This document shows positions 1-10,829 of a stretch of DNA of 64,000 bases, one piece after another. The notes under the pieces are model-generated. The model was not told the DNA's origin and did not search any database. It saw only the letters and a program-made list of their open reading frames with translations. The translations under genes were made by a program, and so were the position numbers. The stretch spans positions 992,001-1,056,000 of the forward strand of contig JAZGTH010000002.1 of assembly GCA_036877525.1 (NCBI GenBank). The letters are read 5' to 3'. Every line of letters starts with the position of its first letter. Positions within the stretch are counted from its first letter, which is position 1. This DNA is from Chromobotia macracanthus. Lineage: Eukaryota; Chordata; Actinopteri; Cypriniformes; Botiidae.

Positions 1-490
1 TCACCCCAGGTTTCTGTTCGTCCTTGTTCTTGTGCCTTGTTGTTGTTGTTGTTCTCTGTTGGAGCATGCGGTATTCTTTGTCAGTCGAGTCTTAGGCTCC
101 AGCCAAGCTTGTGTTGCTGTTTGTTTTCTCCCTATTTCCCTCCTCTGTTTGCAGATCGCCGCTCCGGTTCCCTCACCACCTCTTTCCTCACCACCTCTTT
201 CTCTCTCTTCCCCCGGACTCTGCAGTGCCGTTCCTGCTCTCCTCCGCCCGATCGCCCACTTCTCCCCTCATCCGCCGCCCAGCCGCTCTCCTGCTCTGGC
301 CATCGCCCTCCCGGTTCCCGCTGCCCTTCCGTCTCTCCCGCCGCCTGCGCTGGAGCTGCCGCCTTTCTCTGTTCAGCGTTTTGACTGTTTTTGTTCTCTG
401 TTTGAATAAAGACTGTGACCCGCAATTGGACCTCTGTGTCCTTAACACACACATTCTTGATTTTGTTACCAACCTCCCTTCTTCGAAAGG
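1..490 (+). mobile_element. LTR-like fragment (R/U5-type end), truncated by window edge
   Basis: The stretch is pyrimidine- and C-rich, unlike the AT-rich flanks. It ends with an AATAAA polyadenylation signal at about 405-410, followed by a short GC-balanced stretch typical of the R/U5 part of fish Ty3/gypsy LTRs. No retroelement coding sequence is next to it, so it is a solo LTR or the end of an element lying to the left. The overlapping open frames here on both strands are low-complexity Ser/Pro-rich and are not credible genes. The assignment rests on general LTR appearance only; the boundaries are approximate. Confidence 0.4.
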
Positions 491-830
491 TAACACTTTT
501 GGATGAAGAAACCTGCTTGCAAAGCTACCCGAAAAGCTATGCTCATATTAACCAAGGACAAAAGAGGTTTAACCAAAGGATGTTCAGAGAAAATATTTAC
601 TTGATTTAGTTATTTTGATAAGTTAATTGATAAAATCTATTTATGACATTATTTTTGAAAGCATCCCCACAGCATTTTTAAACAAGTGGTTAAAACCTTT
701 TATAGCTTTGTAGCTTTACAGGCAGGTTTCTTAAAGTGTCTTGGAGACGCTGCCACAGAATGCATAATACAGGTATAAGAATAATGATGAAGAATAATTA
801 TATCGTGCACATTCAAATGTATTCACTCAC

Positions 831-1577
831 CATGTATGAGTTAACTGATGTATTTCTGTGGCATTTATTCACGTTGCACTGCAGCACTTTATGTAATGCA
901 CGAGCTATGGTATATATGGCAGTGTAGATGGCAAAGGAAAATGCTTGATCTTCATTTATAATTTCCTCTGCAGTCAATAATGTGCAGTTGTCACAATTCT
1001 GATTACATGTTTTAGTCTGGAATTCACTCTCAATGTTATCATTATTATAAACATTAGTTGTTCCTTTGGCTTTATATATAAATTGATGAAATCCAGGCAA
1101 TGATAATAATCTCTCCCTAATCCCAATAATTGTTCCAATTTTCTCAATTCCTGGTTCATTTAAAAGCTGTTGATTCATAGACCATGTTTCACCTGCAATC
1201 CAAACTTTGTCTCGAATGTTGTTTGCTATGGCTGCTTTAATTATGTTTTTTGCATATTGTGGCACAGCAAAAATCACAATGACATTGATGTTCATCTTAT
1301 TAATCTTTTTAAGAGTTAGACTGTAGTTTGCATTTTGGCTAAGAGCCTCTTGATAGGCCAAACATATGCCGGTATTTCTGAGGTAGCTAGTAATCTGTTG
1401 TAGACCATCTTCACTGTTACTGTCTGGGCCTCCAATAAAGGCAATCCAGTTCCATCCAAACCACTTTAAGATGTGAATGATCATCTGTATCATGTCTTTG
1501 TTGCTAGGAATTGTTCTTATAAAAGAGGGATACTGAAGTTTATCACTTAATGTATAGCTGGTTGCTCCGTAATTAAC
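831..1577 (-). CDS. T1R exon 3 (bulk of the Venus-flytrap domain)
   Basis: This 747-base exon has the usual size of exon 3 in class C chemosensory receptors. It includes RTIPSNK, FGWNWIAFIGG, the NINVIVIFAVPQYAKN strand and the PGIEKIGTIIGI segment. It ends with a cysteine pair (QCNVNKCHR) before the donor GTGAGT. A decayed copy of its middle part lies at 2812-3165. Confidence 0.75.
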
Positions 1578-2702
1578 CTTTGAAAGATAAAAATACATAA
1601 TTTTACAAACAATTCACCTAACATGCACACATATTGTGTTTTATATACACTCCACTCTGTATGCAGAGTATGCTTATAGATCAAAAAGGTGCAATTCAGT
1701 AGCACTGGATAAAGGTTATGATGTATGTTTCTTTATGTCAATTAACAGTGTAAATTACCATTGGTATAAGGTCCATTGTGACCAGTGGTGCAATAGTAAT
1801 AGTTCTTGTGCTTCCATACGGTCCAATTAAAGCAATCACTTTAGACTGATGACTGTTGAGTTTTTCTGGAGGTTTTATTGATCCATTCTGTGAGATAAAA
1901 CTGAACACTGAAGGGAAATTTCTAGTGTCAGAACAATGGTCAAAAATTTCATAGCCCAGAGAAACATTGGGCAGCAGAGTGGTGGAGTTATTGATCTCCT
2001 CAACAGCAAACCTCATTACTTGGAACATCTGATAGCCAGATTTTGAGAAAGTGTGCCTAGAAAACATCAGTAAGGAAGTAAATTTTTAATTCAAGCTTTG
2101 TTTTAGAAACATAGGTCCCACTTAATATTAGGCCTTTTTAACTATTACGCACTATAGAAGAAAATGTATACAGTGTGACAATTATGTTCATACCGGTTGC
2201 TAAATTGTATCTAAATTTAAAGTATTTACATGTTAAAGCAATTAATTAAAACAATTACACTCTTGCTCCTAAACCTACCCAGAGTAACAGATATGTACAC
2301 CATAAGAACAGTGTATTTAATTATTTTCTATTAGGTACACAGTAGTTAAAACCACCTAACATAAAGTGGGGCAGAAATATTTGTTTAATGTAAACTTATT
2401 GAGGACATTCTGATTCAGTTCACTGTACTGCCTAGTAAAAAACAAGTGCAATAAATATAAAAATGATGACAGTTTTGTTAAACCCATCTCAATATGAGCA
2501 GTAAAAAGGTTCTTGCATACCTAAAGCATTCAATAGCCTCCGGGGTGAACAGGGGTGTTGCATGTTCAACTTCATGTACTGGAAAAAGGCCACCCAGTAA
2601 GTAATCTCCATCCAGGCTGAACTCAGATGATGAGCAGGAAACTTCGAAAAAAACCCTACAAGTAAAACTCAAAAGAAACACGTAAATGTGATTTAGAAAC
2701 AT
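831..2702 (-). CDS. Taste receptor type 1 (T1R) class C GPCR, exons 1-3 of the ligand-binding domain; 3' exons not seen
   Basis: Three exons on the minus strand read through cleanly: exon 1 at 2702-2521, exon 2 at 2056-1759, exon 3 at 1577-831. Donors are GTATGC, GTAATT and GTGAGT; acceptors are TTTCTAG and TTTCAAAG. Exon 1 gives a hydrophobic signal peptide and then GDYLLGGLFPVHE, the start of the Venus-flytrap domain of T1R receptors. Exon 2 has the EEINNSTTLLPNVSLGYE segment. Exon 3 has QYPSFIRTIPSNK, FGWNWIAFIGG and IAGETWSMNQQL, which resemble T1R1/T1R2 more than V2R/OlfC receptors. Such proteins are surface dimers that sense amino acids or sugars. The cysteine-rich and seven-helix exons (4-6) should lie to the left; about 800 bases remain before the edge and I see none there. 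Open frames and good splice sites suggest a functional 5' half. A V2R-like relative is the alternative. Confidence 0.75.
1759..2056 (-). CDS. T1R exon 2 (ligand-binding lobe 1)
   Basis: This 298-base exon is bounded by TTTTCTAG at its start and GTAATT after MDLIPM. It carries the MFQVMRFAVEEINNS helix, the LPNVSLGYEIFDHCSD strand and the IALIGPYGS segment that are conserved in T1R proteins. Phase is kept into exon 3, giving PMVNYGATSYTLSDK across the junction. Confidence 0.75.
2521..2702 (-). CDS. T1R exon 1 (signal peptide and start of ligand-binding domain)
   Basis: The methionine at 2702-2700 is followed by a hydrophobic stretch (IYVFLLSF) fit for a signal peptide, then by the family motif GDYLLGGLF. 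The exon ends at 2521, with donor GTATGC reading on from the codon for the Phe of the EAIECF segment. It joins exon 2 in phase to give ECFRHTFS. The start was chosen because it is the only Met upstream of the hydrophobic stretch in this frame. Confidence 0.65.
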
Positions 2703-2811
2703 AATTTAAGATAGACTATTGGTCATGAGTGTGGGTGTGTAGTGATTCTTATACTATTGTTTAATTTGTTTAAAAACACACAAATTTGCTTAAACCACTT
2801 TGTTTACTCAT

Positions 2812-3165
2812 AATTCTGCGCATCACTCCGAAAGTTATTGTTATAAACATTAGCTGTTTTTTTGGTTTCATAGATGAATTCATTAAAACTAGACATAGAC
2901 AATAATCTCCCTGTAATCCCAATAATTACATCAGTTTCCTGCTCTTCTGGAAGCTGTTGATTCATAGACCTGCAATTCAAACTTTGTCTTAGATGTTGTT
3001 TGCTTTGGCAGATTTGTTTATTTTATTTACATATTGTGGTACAGCAAAAATCACAATGACATAGATTTCAGCTGACCAATCTTTTAAAGACTTAGACAGT
3101 GGTTTGCTAAAAGCCTCTTGATAGGCCAAACAAATGCCAGTATTTCTGATATACATCTTAACCCT
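2812..3165 (-). pseudogene. Decayed duplicate of T1R exon 3
   Basis: This stretch aligns by eye with 1010-1390 (inside intact exon 3). Matching landmarks are AATAATCTCCCT, AGCTGTTGATTCATAGAC, ACAGCAAAAATCACAATGAC and AGCCTCTTGATAGGCCAAAC, all in the same order and orientation. Small deletions and frame breaks prevent translation. It lies just upstream of exon 1 of the intact copy, so it is the relic of a tandemly duplicated receptor. No exon 1 or 2 of that copy was found. Confidence 0.75.
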
Positions 3166-3169
3166 CTAG

Positions 3170-4480
3170 GGTCTGAGGGGGTTTTGAGGCCTTGGGGAAA
3201 TTTTGACAAGCCATAATATTTGTGCTTTTGCCAGTTGCTTATAAACATAAATGGCTGAAGTCTCACTGTACTGTACTCAGCACTGTGCTCAGTATTCAAA
3301 CTGTTACAATAAAATGTGAGCAACATGTATGTACACATTTGTATTTTTGAGAAAATAATTCATATACTGTCACATTTATGTTCTGTATAATGAACATTAT
3401 ACAGTATATATAGCCCTTTAATCCATGTTCTTGTATGTTGATTCTTGTCTTTACTTTGTATAGCTGTTACGTTTACCTGTGTCATACCTATGAAAGTATT
3501 CTTGGATTATCTTTGTTATCTTGTTGAATTAAAGTATTGCTACACTTAGTCTTTGTCATCCTTTCCTCTGCCTATATAAATACAGTTGATGTGAGATTTA
3601 ATAGCTGTTCGGAAATATATTGTGTAATTGTGACCTTATTCAGCAATTTTAGAGAGGGTTAGGGATTTTCTTTAAGATCCGCCCTGCCCACTCATGCCTT
3701 TCAGCTCCACCTTGGGCTCCTTTATTACCAGCTTAACCCTGTAAGGTCATCAGCCATTAGACATTACTTAAGACTCGTACCCAGCATAGGGTAAAAGACC
3801 CCAAGACTACAGAAAGACTACAGAAAGTCTGGAAGCAAACTCTCCCACCAGATCAGCATCTTTGACACCAACAGGGCAGTTTACGAAACCCTGTCCAATC
3901 TTTAAAGAAATTACATGGGAAAGAGTAACACCACATGGCCCAAGAGAGATTAAGAACATTCCAATACACCAAACTTTCTCATTATGTGGCCACAGCTAAA
4001 CTGTCCTAAGCTGTAGATGTATTTACTCCTGTTGTATGTTGGTTCAAATACTACTTTATTTTAACAGTAACTCTGTAGACATGCAAGTTTGACTCTTTCT
4101 GGTTGTATTCATACATTTGGATTTCAAACCATGTCTAATTTACTATCTAACAGATCACCTTCTAATTTCTTATCTGATGATGTATTTTGTGTAACCATAG
4201 CAGGTATCACACTCTTTCTACATAAACCTGGATTAATATTTGCAAATTTGCCATGTGACCATAAACATGCAAATTCTTGTGTTTTACATCCATAAACATC
4301 TGTTATGCCTTTCCTTGTGTTTAAACGCTTAAACACAATTTTTTTTATTGCTTAAAGTTCACAAATGACAGTAAGAAAACTGTTTCCGCTTCTCCCTGAA
4401 CATGTCCCAACAGGTTCAATATCAAAAATAAGTAGGCTAATAGAGGTACACACATAAATACAGAAATTACAACAAAATTA
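3170..4480. other. Gene-free, AT-rich stretch with a possible LTR tail
   Basis: No credible exon is seen on either strand. Around 3425-3570 the sequence resembles a weak LTR end (pyrimidine-rich, AATTAAAG, then TCTTTGTCATCC). The short open frames lack any recognisable motif. The assignment of the LTR-like part is uncertain. Confidence 0.3.
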
Positions 4481-4910
4481 CATTTTTAATTTACAGTTTT
4501 CAAAATCAACAATCAAAAAGCAAAAAACAACAATACAAATGATGAAAATATTAAATTGGCACATGGTCTGCACTACAGCTGTAATGAAGGGGCTGACACT
4601 CAAGGATCCATTTTCAGCTTTATTTCGTAAACAAACAGGCAGGGTCAAAACCAGTAAAAAGGTGTATCGTAGGAAAGGCAGAATCATAAACATGGGACAG
4701 GCTAAGGTAGTGGTAGGCAGCAAACAGGAAAAAAACAGAATAAACAGTCCAAGATCGTGTAACACAGTAAATCCACAGATGATGAAGAAAATGCTCAGAA
4801 TGGTCGCCAGGGCAAAACAAGACTTTGCAGAGAGTTCAACAACAGTTTATATACAAGTGGGGAAATTATTAACAGGTGTACAGGAAATGGTCAATCACAG
4901 GTATGTGGCA

Positions 4911-5264
4911 TTATGGGAAATGAAGTCCAAAACAGAGATTAGTATTCTGGCGAATGTTCCTTCTGGTGGCATGGAGGAGGTGGAGCAGAGACCTCCCCCC
5001 CAACGAGCAGCTCCTGACAGAAGGAGGGAAGCGATGCCAGGGTGTATCACAAGGTCGAGAGGCCGATTTCTCCGGATGGGCCCTATGGTACTCCTCAATG
5101 AGTGTGGTATCCAGGATATCCCCAGAATTTACCCAGGACCTTTCCTTCGGACCGAACCCTGCCCAATCCACCAAGTACTGGAGTACGCCACCCCGAAATC
5201 TAGAATCAAGTAACTCATGAACTCGGTAGGCCTCCTCGCCATCCCTCTTCAGTATTGGCAGCAT
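4911..5264 (-). pseudogene. Gypsy integrase C-terminal chromodomain remnant
   Basis: The frame gives VHELLDSRFRGGVLQYLVDW followed by a GFGPKERSWV stretch and an LIEEYHRAHPEK stretch. This is the chromodomain found at the end of chromovirus integrases, which directs insertion toward particular chromatin. It is joined directly to an RNase H start rather than to an integrase core, which shows an internal deletion. Confidence 0.75.
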
Positions 5265-6269
5265 CCACCTTAACTATGAATGGTTTGTCAGGATCTGGGT
5301 GGTGAAGAATGGGAGCTGTGGTAAAGCAAACTTTTAAATCTTCAAAGGATTCTTGGGCTTTGGGGGACCAGATTAACTTCGTACCCTTTGACTTAAAGCA
5401 GTTAATGGTGCTGCGACTGAGCTGAAACCTCTAATGAACCTTCTATAGAAGTTAGCAAAGCCTAGAAAGCGCTGTAGTTCCTTTACCGTGTGAGGTCTTG
5501 GCCAATCCGTTACTGCTTTCACCTTCCTCTCATCTATAGCAACTCCCTCATGGCTGATAATGTATCCAAGGAATGATGTGCTAGGTTGATGAAACTCACA
5601 TTTTTCCTCTTTGGCATAAAGCTGATTCTAAATTAGGTGCTCTAGGACTACTCTGACATGCTGGATGTGGTTTTCAAACGTCTGAAGGTCATATAAATGA
5701 TAACCCATTTGTCAAGCATATCTAGGCCAAAGGACATCACTAGATATTCATAGTGTCCACTAGTGGTATAGAAGGCCATCTTCCGTTCACCCCTTCATGA
5801 ATGCGAATTAAATTGTATGCACTACGTAGGTCTAACTTGGTGTAATACTGGGTCAAATAAGGCCCTTATCCTACTCTTCCTTAACATATGCTTTCATGGC
5901 CTCAGACTCAGGTTGGGACAGTGGGAAAATTCTTCCTTTAGGGAGAACTGCACCGGGAATTAAATCTATAGCACAATCAGTGGTTCGATGGGGAGGAAGA
6001 CGGGAAACCCCCTTTTTGCTAAAGGTCTCTCTCAGATCAGCATATACAGTAGGTAACAGCTTCAAACTCGGCTAACTCTTCTAACTCTTCTTATTTGTGC
6101 CGGGGGTTATAATGAGAAACTTTAGTTAGACATTGATTATAACATGCTGAGCCCCATTTTATGATTTGTCCCTCAGACTAAGAAATTACAGGATTGTGTT
6201 GGCGCAACCAAGGATTATGGTTTGATTTGAAGAAGGTATTACATAGAATTGTATGTCTAAATCTACATT

Positions 6270-6372
6270 ATGGGAAATGAAGTCCAAAACAGAGATCAGT
6301 ATTCTGGTGAAGGTTTCCTCTGGTGGCATGGAGGAGGTGGAGCAGAGACCTCCTCTATAACAACAGCTCAAT
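6270..6372 (-). repeat. Second copy of the gypsy 3' tail sequence
   Basis: This stretch is nearly identical to 4912-5015. Both contain TATGGGAAATGAAGTCCAAA and GGTGGCATGGAGGAGGTGGA in the same orientation. Here the tail is joined straight to protease sequence, so the element was rearranged or two copies recombined. Confidence 0.75.
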
Positions 6373-6399
6373 GCAAGTATCCAGTTTTTATACAAAGAA

Positions 6400-7000
6400 T
6401 AGTCGCTTTAGGTTGATCAAGTTGCCCCTTGATCAAAGTGATTCTTTAGATGGTTTATTTAGAAATGCTTAGCTGCTTTAACCATGCCATTCTCCACTTT
6501 CTTTCTTTCTCTTTCTCTTTCTCTTTCTTTCGAATACAGGATCCAGGGAGCAAAAGAAAGAGACAGACACTGTGTTGTGTTGTATCCTACTCTAGCTCAA
6601 GCTCGTTTATTCTTTGTTAGCACCTGATATATATGAAGACAAAACATGGGTGGAATATTCAAGACAGTGATGAGCAATTCATCAACTGTTAACAAATAAT
6701 AACCCTAATATGGCCATTTGCCTAGTAGGTTCTCATCTTACAAGTCATACATATTAATACTCAGTGTTTGGAACATTTTGACTATGTGATGACCTTCACA
6801 TACCTTAGATCCCAAGAACTACCAAGCACGAAGACAACAGTAGATTACTGCAAAACTGTAAATAACAAAGATACATAGCTTAACCCTGAAAGAGGGCCTC
6901 AACTAGCAGCAGTAGATAATTAATGAGATGTGTGAGTGAGACACTTAATCTAACAATAAGATAAAGTAGTAGATGTGTGAAATGGTGAATTCAGTGGTTC
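6400..7000. other. Gene-free stretch with a CTTT microsatellite
   Basis: A (CTTT)n/(CTTTCT)n tract lies at about 6497-6531. The rest has no reading frame or motif that I recognise; some of it may be LTR-derived. Confidence 0.4.
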
Positions 7001-7567
7001 TTGCTCTCTCTCTCTCTCTCTGTAGTGGTTGCCCTCGGCACTTCGGCAGACTGGGTCCTAAGCAGCATTTCTTTAAAAAGTGTTTCCTCTAAAGAGCAAC
7101 AGGAATATTTTTTGGGAAATCAAGCATCCTCTGTTGCTACCTATTCATCTGCTTTAGCTAAACTCCCAAAGGGAGCGGTTATGGTTAGCACTCTGGGAGA
7201 TCTTAGAGTGACACTGGGGACTCTCCTGCCAGGTGAGTCTCTGCGGACCTCCCAGTCTTCGGTAGTGTCGGGATCTGAGCAGCTGGATGGTGATGCAGCT
7301 TCTTTCAGGGGGCCTGTTATCACATTTGACACTCTGGACAAGGACAGGATGCCTCTTACTGCCTCTGAGAGTGGGTTGCTCTCCTCTGGCCAAGACTTGG
7401 TCACTTTCCCCTTTGGGTCAGGTTGCTTATGCAGAGTACGACTTGGAGTTGATGGTCATATTTGTCTGGGCAGCCACAGCCATTGGACTGGAGTGGAACC
7501 CCCCTCTCAGTCCAGAGTGTTTGTGGTTGGAGTTACCCCATCTATAGAAACCGACACAAGACAATGA
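7001..7567 (+). pseudogene. Probable DIRS-type retrotransposon gag-like fragment
   Basis: The 3' half, in the frame ending at 7547, reads AEYDLELMVIF then IGLEWNPPLSPE. This is like the gag-like protein of fish DIRS elements, in which LGLEW followed by a Pro-rich turn recurs. The 5' half stays open in another frame and starts next to a short TC run at 7002-7022. Two overlapping frames suggest one or more frameshifts. The assignment rests on short motifs and is tentative. Confidence 0.35.
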
Positions 7568-7699
7568 AACACTGAGCATGGCTTCCAGTCATTGCCACCT
7601 ACTTATGTTGTTGAACAAAGACCCAGTATTCCTATCATTTATATAAACCCAGTATCTGTTAACAATTAACTCAGCGTTTTGGTCAGCGAGACCCCCCTA

Positions 7700-10392
7700 A
7701 CCACAATCAGAAGGAAACTGGGAGCACTCCACCAGCTCAAAGAGTCAGAAGCTGAGTTTGCAGAGGAAGTGCAATGTCATCTTGGCCTACTCAAGTGTGG
7801 AGCTCGATCAACTCGCTACAGATTTCTTAAGGGATTTTATACCAAAAAGTGACTTATGAAGTAATGAACAGAGATCCTCATTCATTAGTGGAAGCTCAAA
7901 GTCTTGTAAAGGCCCATGAGCACAATTATCGAGCCACTATGGGATGTGATGTTGATGCAAAAAACAGAGCCAGACGGGTCCCTGGGCAGATGATGATGAC
8001 GTGTCCAACGAAAGTCAATGATAACCTGTCCATGAGATCTCACAGTTATCTTGATGATGATGACGTGTCCAAGGCATTTCACAGCATCTTGCAGGGTGCA
8101 GAATCCAATCTACGTCACTGCAGACCAGTGAATTAGTAGGAACTATGTGACAGGTGAGGCTTGCAAAAAAAAGAGGCCCAAGCTTGCTTATTGATGTGGC
8201 TGTAAACTACATTCCAGCACAAGACCATTGTAGACATGGGAGCTGAAGCAACAGTTATCTCAGAAACTTTGTATTACCAGTTTCCTCTCAGTAAGCAGAC
8301 AGCTACAACACAGACATGTCTCCAAAATACAGAATCAGGGAAAGACATGAATGCCAAAGGTGGTATGAAAGTCCAAATTGGAACCTGGAGTACAAAATGG
8401 GAAGTCTTTGTGGCTCCAATACGTGACCCTGTTCTTTTGGGGCTAGATCTGTTCCGGGCTGCAAATGTAACCAACTATACTAGTAGCAAAGTGTTCATTG
8501 CAGAGGAACTAGTTCTTGCTAAGATCATCGGGGGAGATGGAATGGATCATCACGTCGCTCGAGTGGTCCTGGAGACAGACACAATGTTACCACCAGAAAG
8601 TGAATGTCTAGTCTGGGGCGAAGTTGACAATCCAAAGCCTGGTGTCTGTGCTGTTTCGGAGCCCCACCTAATCACTGAAACTGTGGCCTCAGGGAGTGTT
8701 GTCGCAACCATGGAGCAACATGTGCTTGTAAGGCTTGGCCGTCTTTCCAACAATAAGACCACCTGACTGAAAAGAGCCTGTCTTGGTCTCTGTTTGTAAC
8801 CTATCCAGATGAGAGCTTAAACCTACAGAGCAAGAAGAGGACAGTAGTATTCAAGAGCAGAGTGATGACTCAAATTATTCAGAACTGAGAAGACTGACAA
8901 CTGCTACTGACTTACCTGAGCACCTCCAAGCCCTTTATGCTGCTTCAAATGGAACATTAAATGAAGAACAGCAACAACGACTTCTTGAGCTCCTGTTTAC
9001 ATACAGATGTATTTTTGCCATTTCAGATGCTTACATTGGCCAATACTCCAGCCAGTAATCACTAGCTATGGGTTTTATGAATACACTCCTATGCCCTTTG
9101 GGTTGTACAATGCTCCAAGCACTTTCCAAAGGGCAATGGAGCTTGTTCTTCAAGGACAGTGGGAAAATCTTCTGATTTACTTAGACAACATCATTATCCT
9201 GGGTAAAGGAGTAGACGAGAGCCATGTAGACGCTTGGAAAACCCCCACAAGTGTACATGAGTGAAAGGTTTTCCTTGGACTGTGCAACTTCTACAGAAAG
9301 TTTGTTCCAGCATTGGCTAGCCCTATAAATTAACTCCTTCAAAAAGAAGTGACATTCATGTGGACTGAGGAGCACCAGAAAGCCTTCAAACAGGAAAGAT
9401 TGAATTCTTGAGTTTCCTTCCACAGAAGGGAAATACATTTTGGACACAGATGCGTTAAATCAGAATCAGGCAATGCTATCACAAATTCATCCAAGCCCAG
9501 AAAATACACTGTATAACGAGACAAGAGTTGCTTGCTGTTGTCTGCTACGCCTGCCAATTTCAACAGTACCGGCTTAATAATAAGTTTGTTTTTATGCACT
9601 GATCATAACAGTCTTACCTGGTTGTTCTGTTTCAGACACTCTGAGGGACAGCTTGTTCAATAGTTGAAAGAGCTTAGCCAGTATGATTTCAACCCTAAGC
9701 ACAGGGCTCGAAAACACCATTCAAATCCTGATGCAATGTCAAGGCAAGATGGTGAGATCCCCAATGTGTGTAACTGTTATCAGGCAGGGAGGAATGTATC
9801 AGATTTGCCATGTGGAGGTTGTTGATACTGCTAAATATTTCATGACAACAGGGGGAGGTTTGAAGAAGATCTTGATGATGTGGTGCCACTTGCAGTAATG
9901 CGCATTGATTTGGAAACAGGGGAGCACAATGACATCAATAAACATTATGACATTTACACAGGCAAAGATGACAGGCCTGCTTCAGAGATGATTGGAGCCC
10001 CATGTGTTAACTGGTTAGAAACCATTACCAAAGAACAGCTGGCTCAAGAGCAAAAATCTGTTCCTGATTTCTCAATCTTACATGAGCGGAAAGATAGTGG
10101 ATCCCTTCAAACAAAGGAGCAGGTGGCATTGAAAAATCAAGGGAGTAAGGGATATGGTAAGGGAGTGGTAAGGGAGTACTGGCTGTATTGGCTGCAAGTC
10201 GAATTACACCAGGGTGTTCTCTTCTATCATTGGAAAAGGCCTGGAAGGCTCAGTCCTTCTCTGCTGCTACTAGTACCAGCCTCTATGCAGACAGAAGTGT
10301 TGCAAGCTTGCCATAACCCACCCCAGTCTGGCCATTTGGGGGAAGGCAAGATGATAGAGCGACATACACCGCAGTACAACATTTTGTTATTA
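7700..10392 (+). mobile_element. Degenerate Ty3/gypsy retrotransposon (gag, protease, RT, RNase H, truncated integrase)
   Basis: Domains follow the Ty3/gypsy order on the plus strand. A gag capsid part lies at 7800-8136 (VEAQSLVKAHEHNYRATMG). A protease follows at 8236-8766 (MGAEATVIS, then LLGLDLF). RT is at about 9050-9265 (TPMPFGLYNAPSTFQRAME), RNase H and connection at about 9265-9700 (FLGLCNFYRKFVP), and the start of the integrase zinc finger at about 10296-10392 (CHNPPQSGHLGEGKMIERH). Frameshifts and stops break every domain, and the element stops in the integrase zinc finger. In the RT active site the usual Y-x-D-D reads YLDN, and the protease has DMG for DTG/DSG. The copy cannot be active by itself. 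Confidence 0.85.
8236..8766 (+). pseudogene. Gypsy aspartic protease region (remnant)
   Basis: This open frame of 176 codons starts inside the flap region of a retropepsin-like protease. The catalytic triad reads Asp-Met-Gly (the Asp codon lies just before this frame's first Met), followed by AEATVIS. A hydrophobic DPVLLGLDLF strand matches the second half of such proteases. The later part is a linker toward reverse transcriptase. It belongs to the gypsy element spanning 7700-10392. Confidence 0.7.
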
Positions 10393-10398
10393 TTGTGA
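9880..10398 (+). pseudogene. Gypsy RNase H/integrase linker and truncated integrase zinc finger
   Basis: A 172-codon frame. Its C-terminal part has the Q-x-x-H-N-P-P-x-S-G-H-L-G pattern that begins the H2C2 zinc-binding domain of gypsy integrases. The domain ends abruptly after IERHTPQYNILLLL, before the two cysteines, so the catalytic integrase core is absent. The preceding residues are the acidic linker that follows RNase H. Confidence 0.65.
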
Positions 10399-10699
10399 GT
10401 GTACACAAATAAAAGTAACACTGTTTACAGTTGCTAATTTACAGTTTCTAATGATGTCTTAAATGTATGACCATAGGTGACGAAGAATTTAAAGTTGTTT
10501 TCACTGTCATGAGATACAAATCCAACAGAATGTACCACCGCATTCGCCAACCTCAGAGGGCAGATGCCAGCAATGTAGCCAAAGGCAGCCATGGTGTCCA
10601 TCCTGGGAGCCAGAGCCAAAAGCCATATATAGAGCTGGAAGCTATATATGTATATATTCTGTGCAAGGTGCAGGTCTGAATGCTATAATAGGAGGTCCT

Positions 10700-10815
10700 A
10701 CTTGCCTGTAAAACTATTTGCATACCTCCACACTCGCGTGTTTGGGGGAGGCATGGCTTCAGAGAGTGCTCTGAAAGGAGGTGGGATCTTATAAAGAGTC
10801 TTACTATTTTTTCTA
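10700..10815 (+). repeat. Dispersed repeat shared with the 44.9 kb region
   Basis: GGCATGGCTTCAGAGAGTGC with neighbouring sequence matches 44920-45030 (GGTGTGGTTTCAGAGAGTGC), including a following GGTGGGATC. The two copies are in the same orientation and diverged. The class is unknown; it could be a SINE or a promoter-proximal LTR part. Confidence 0.5.
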
Positions 10816-10829
10816 GTTGTCTTGTCTCA

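Larger units (their letters stand above)
4560..6400 (-). mobile_element. Broken Ty3/gypsy chromovirus-type retrotransposon (LTR, chromodomain, RT/RNase H and protease remnants)
   Basis: Read on the minus strand from 6400 down, fragments of a gypsy polyprotein appear. First comes the end of the protease with the linker to reverse transcriptase (6280-6065), including an SQPESEAMKAY stretch just before the RT. A frame-broken RT and the start of RNase H follow (5870-5270). At about 5265 the frame jumps to an integrase C-terminal chromodomain (YLVDWAGFGPKERSWV, about 5100-5225). An LTR-like region follows at 4912-4560 with its AATAAA at about 4625-4620. Most of RNase H and the catalytic integrase core are missing, and stops and frameshifts are frequent, so the copy is dead. 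It is a genomic relic in intergenic DNA with no host function visible. Confidence 0.8.

Noticed and set aside
32..506. Overlapping Ser/Pro-rich frames at the left edge
   Set aside because: Low-complexity LTR-like DNA; no conserved motif and several frames open at once.
4089..4336. Overlapping open frames of about 70 codons on both strands
   Set aside because: Composition is that of AT-rich intergenic DNA; no motif or splice context.
10434..10679. Short frames on both strands around 10.45-10.68 kb (one minus frame looks membrane-like)
   Set aside because: No recognised family, only 60-70 codons, and overlapping frames on both strands; it cannot be called a gene.
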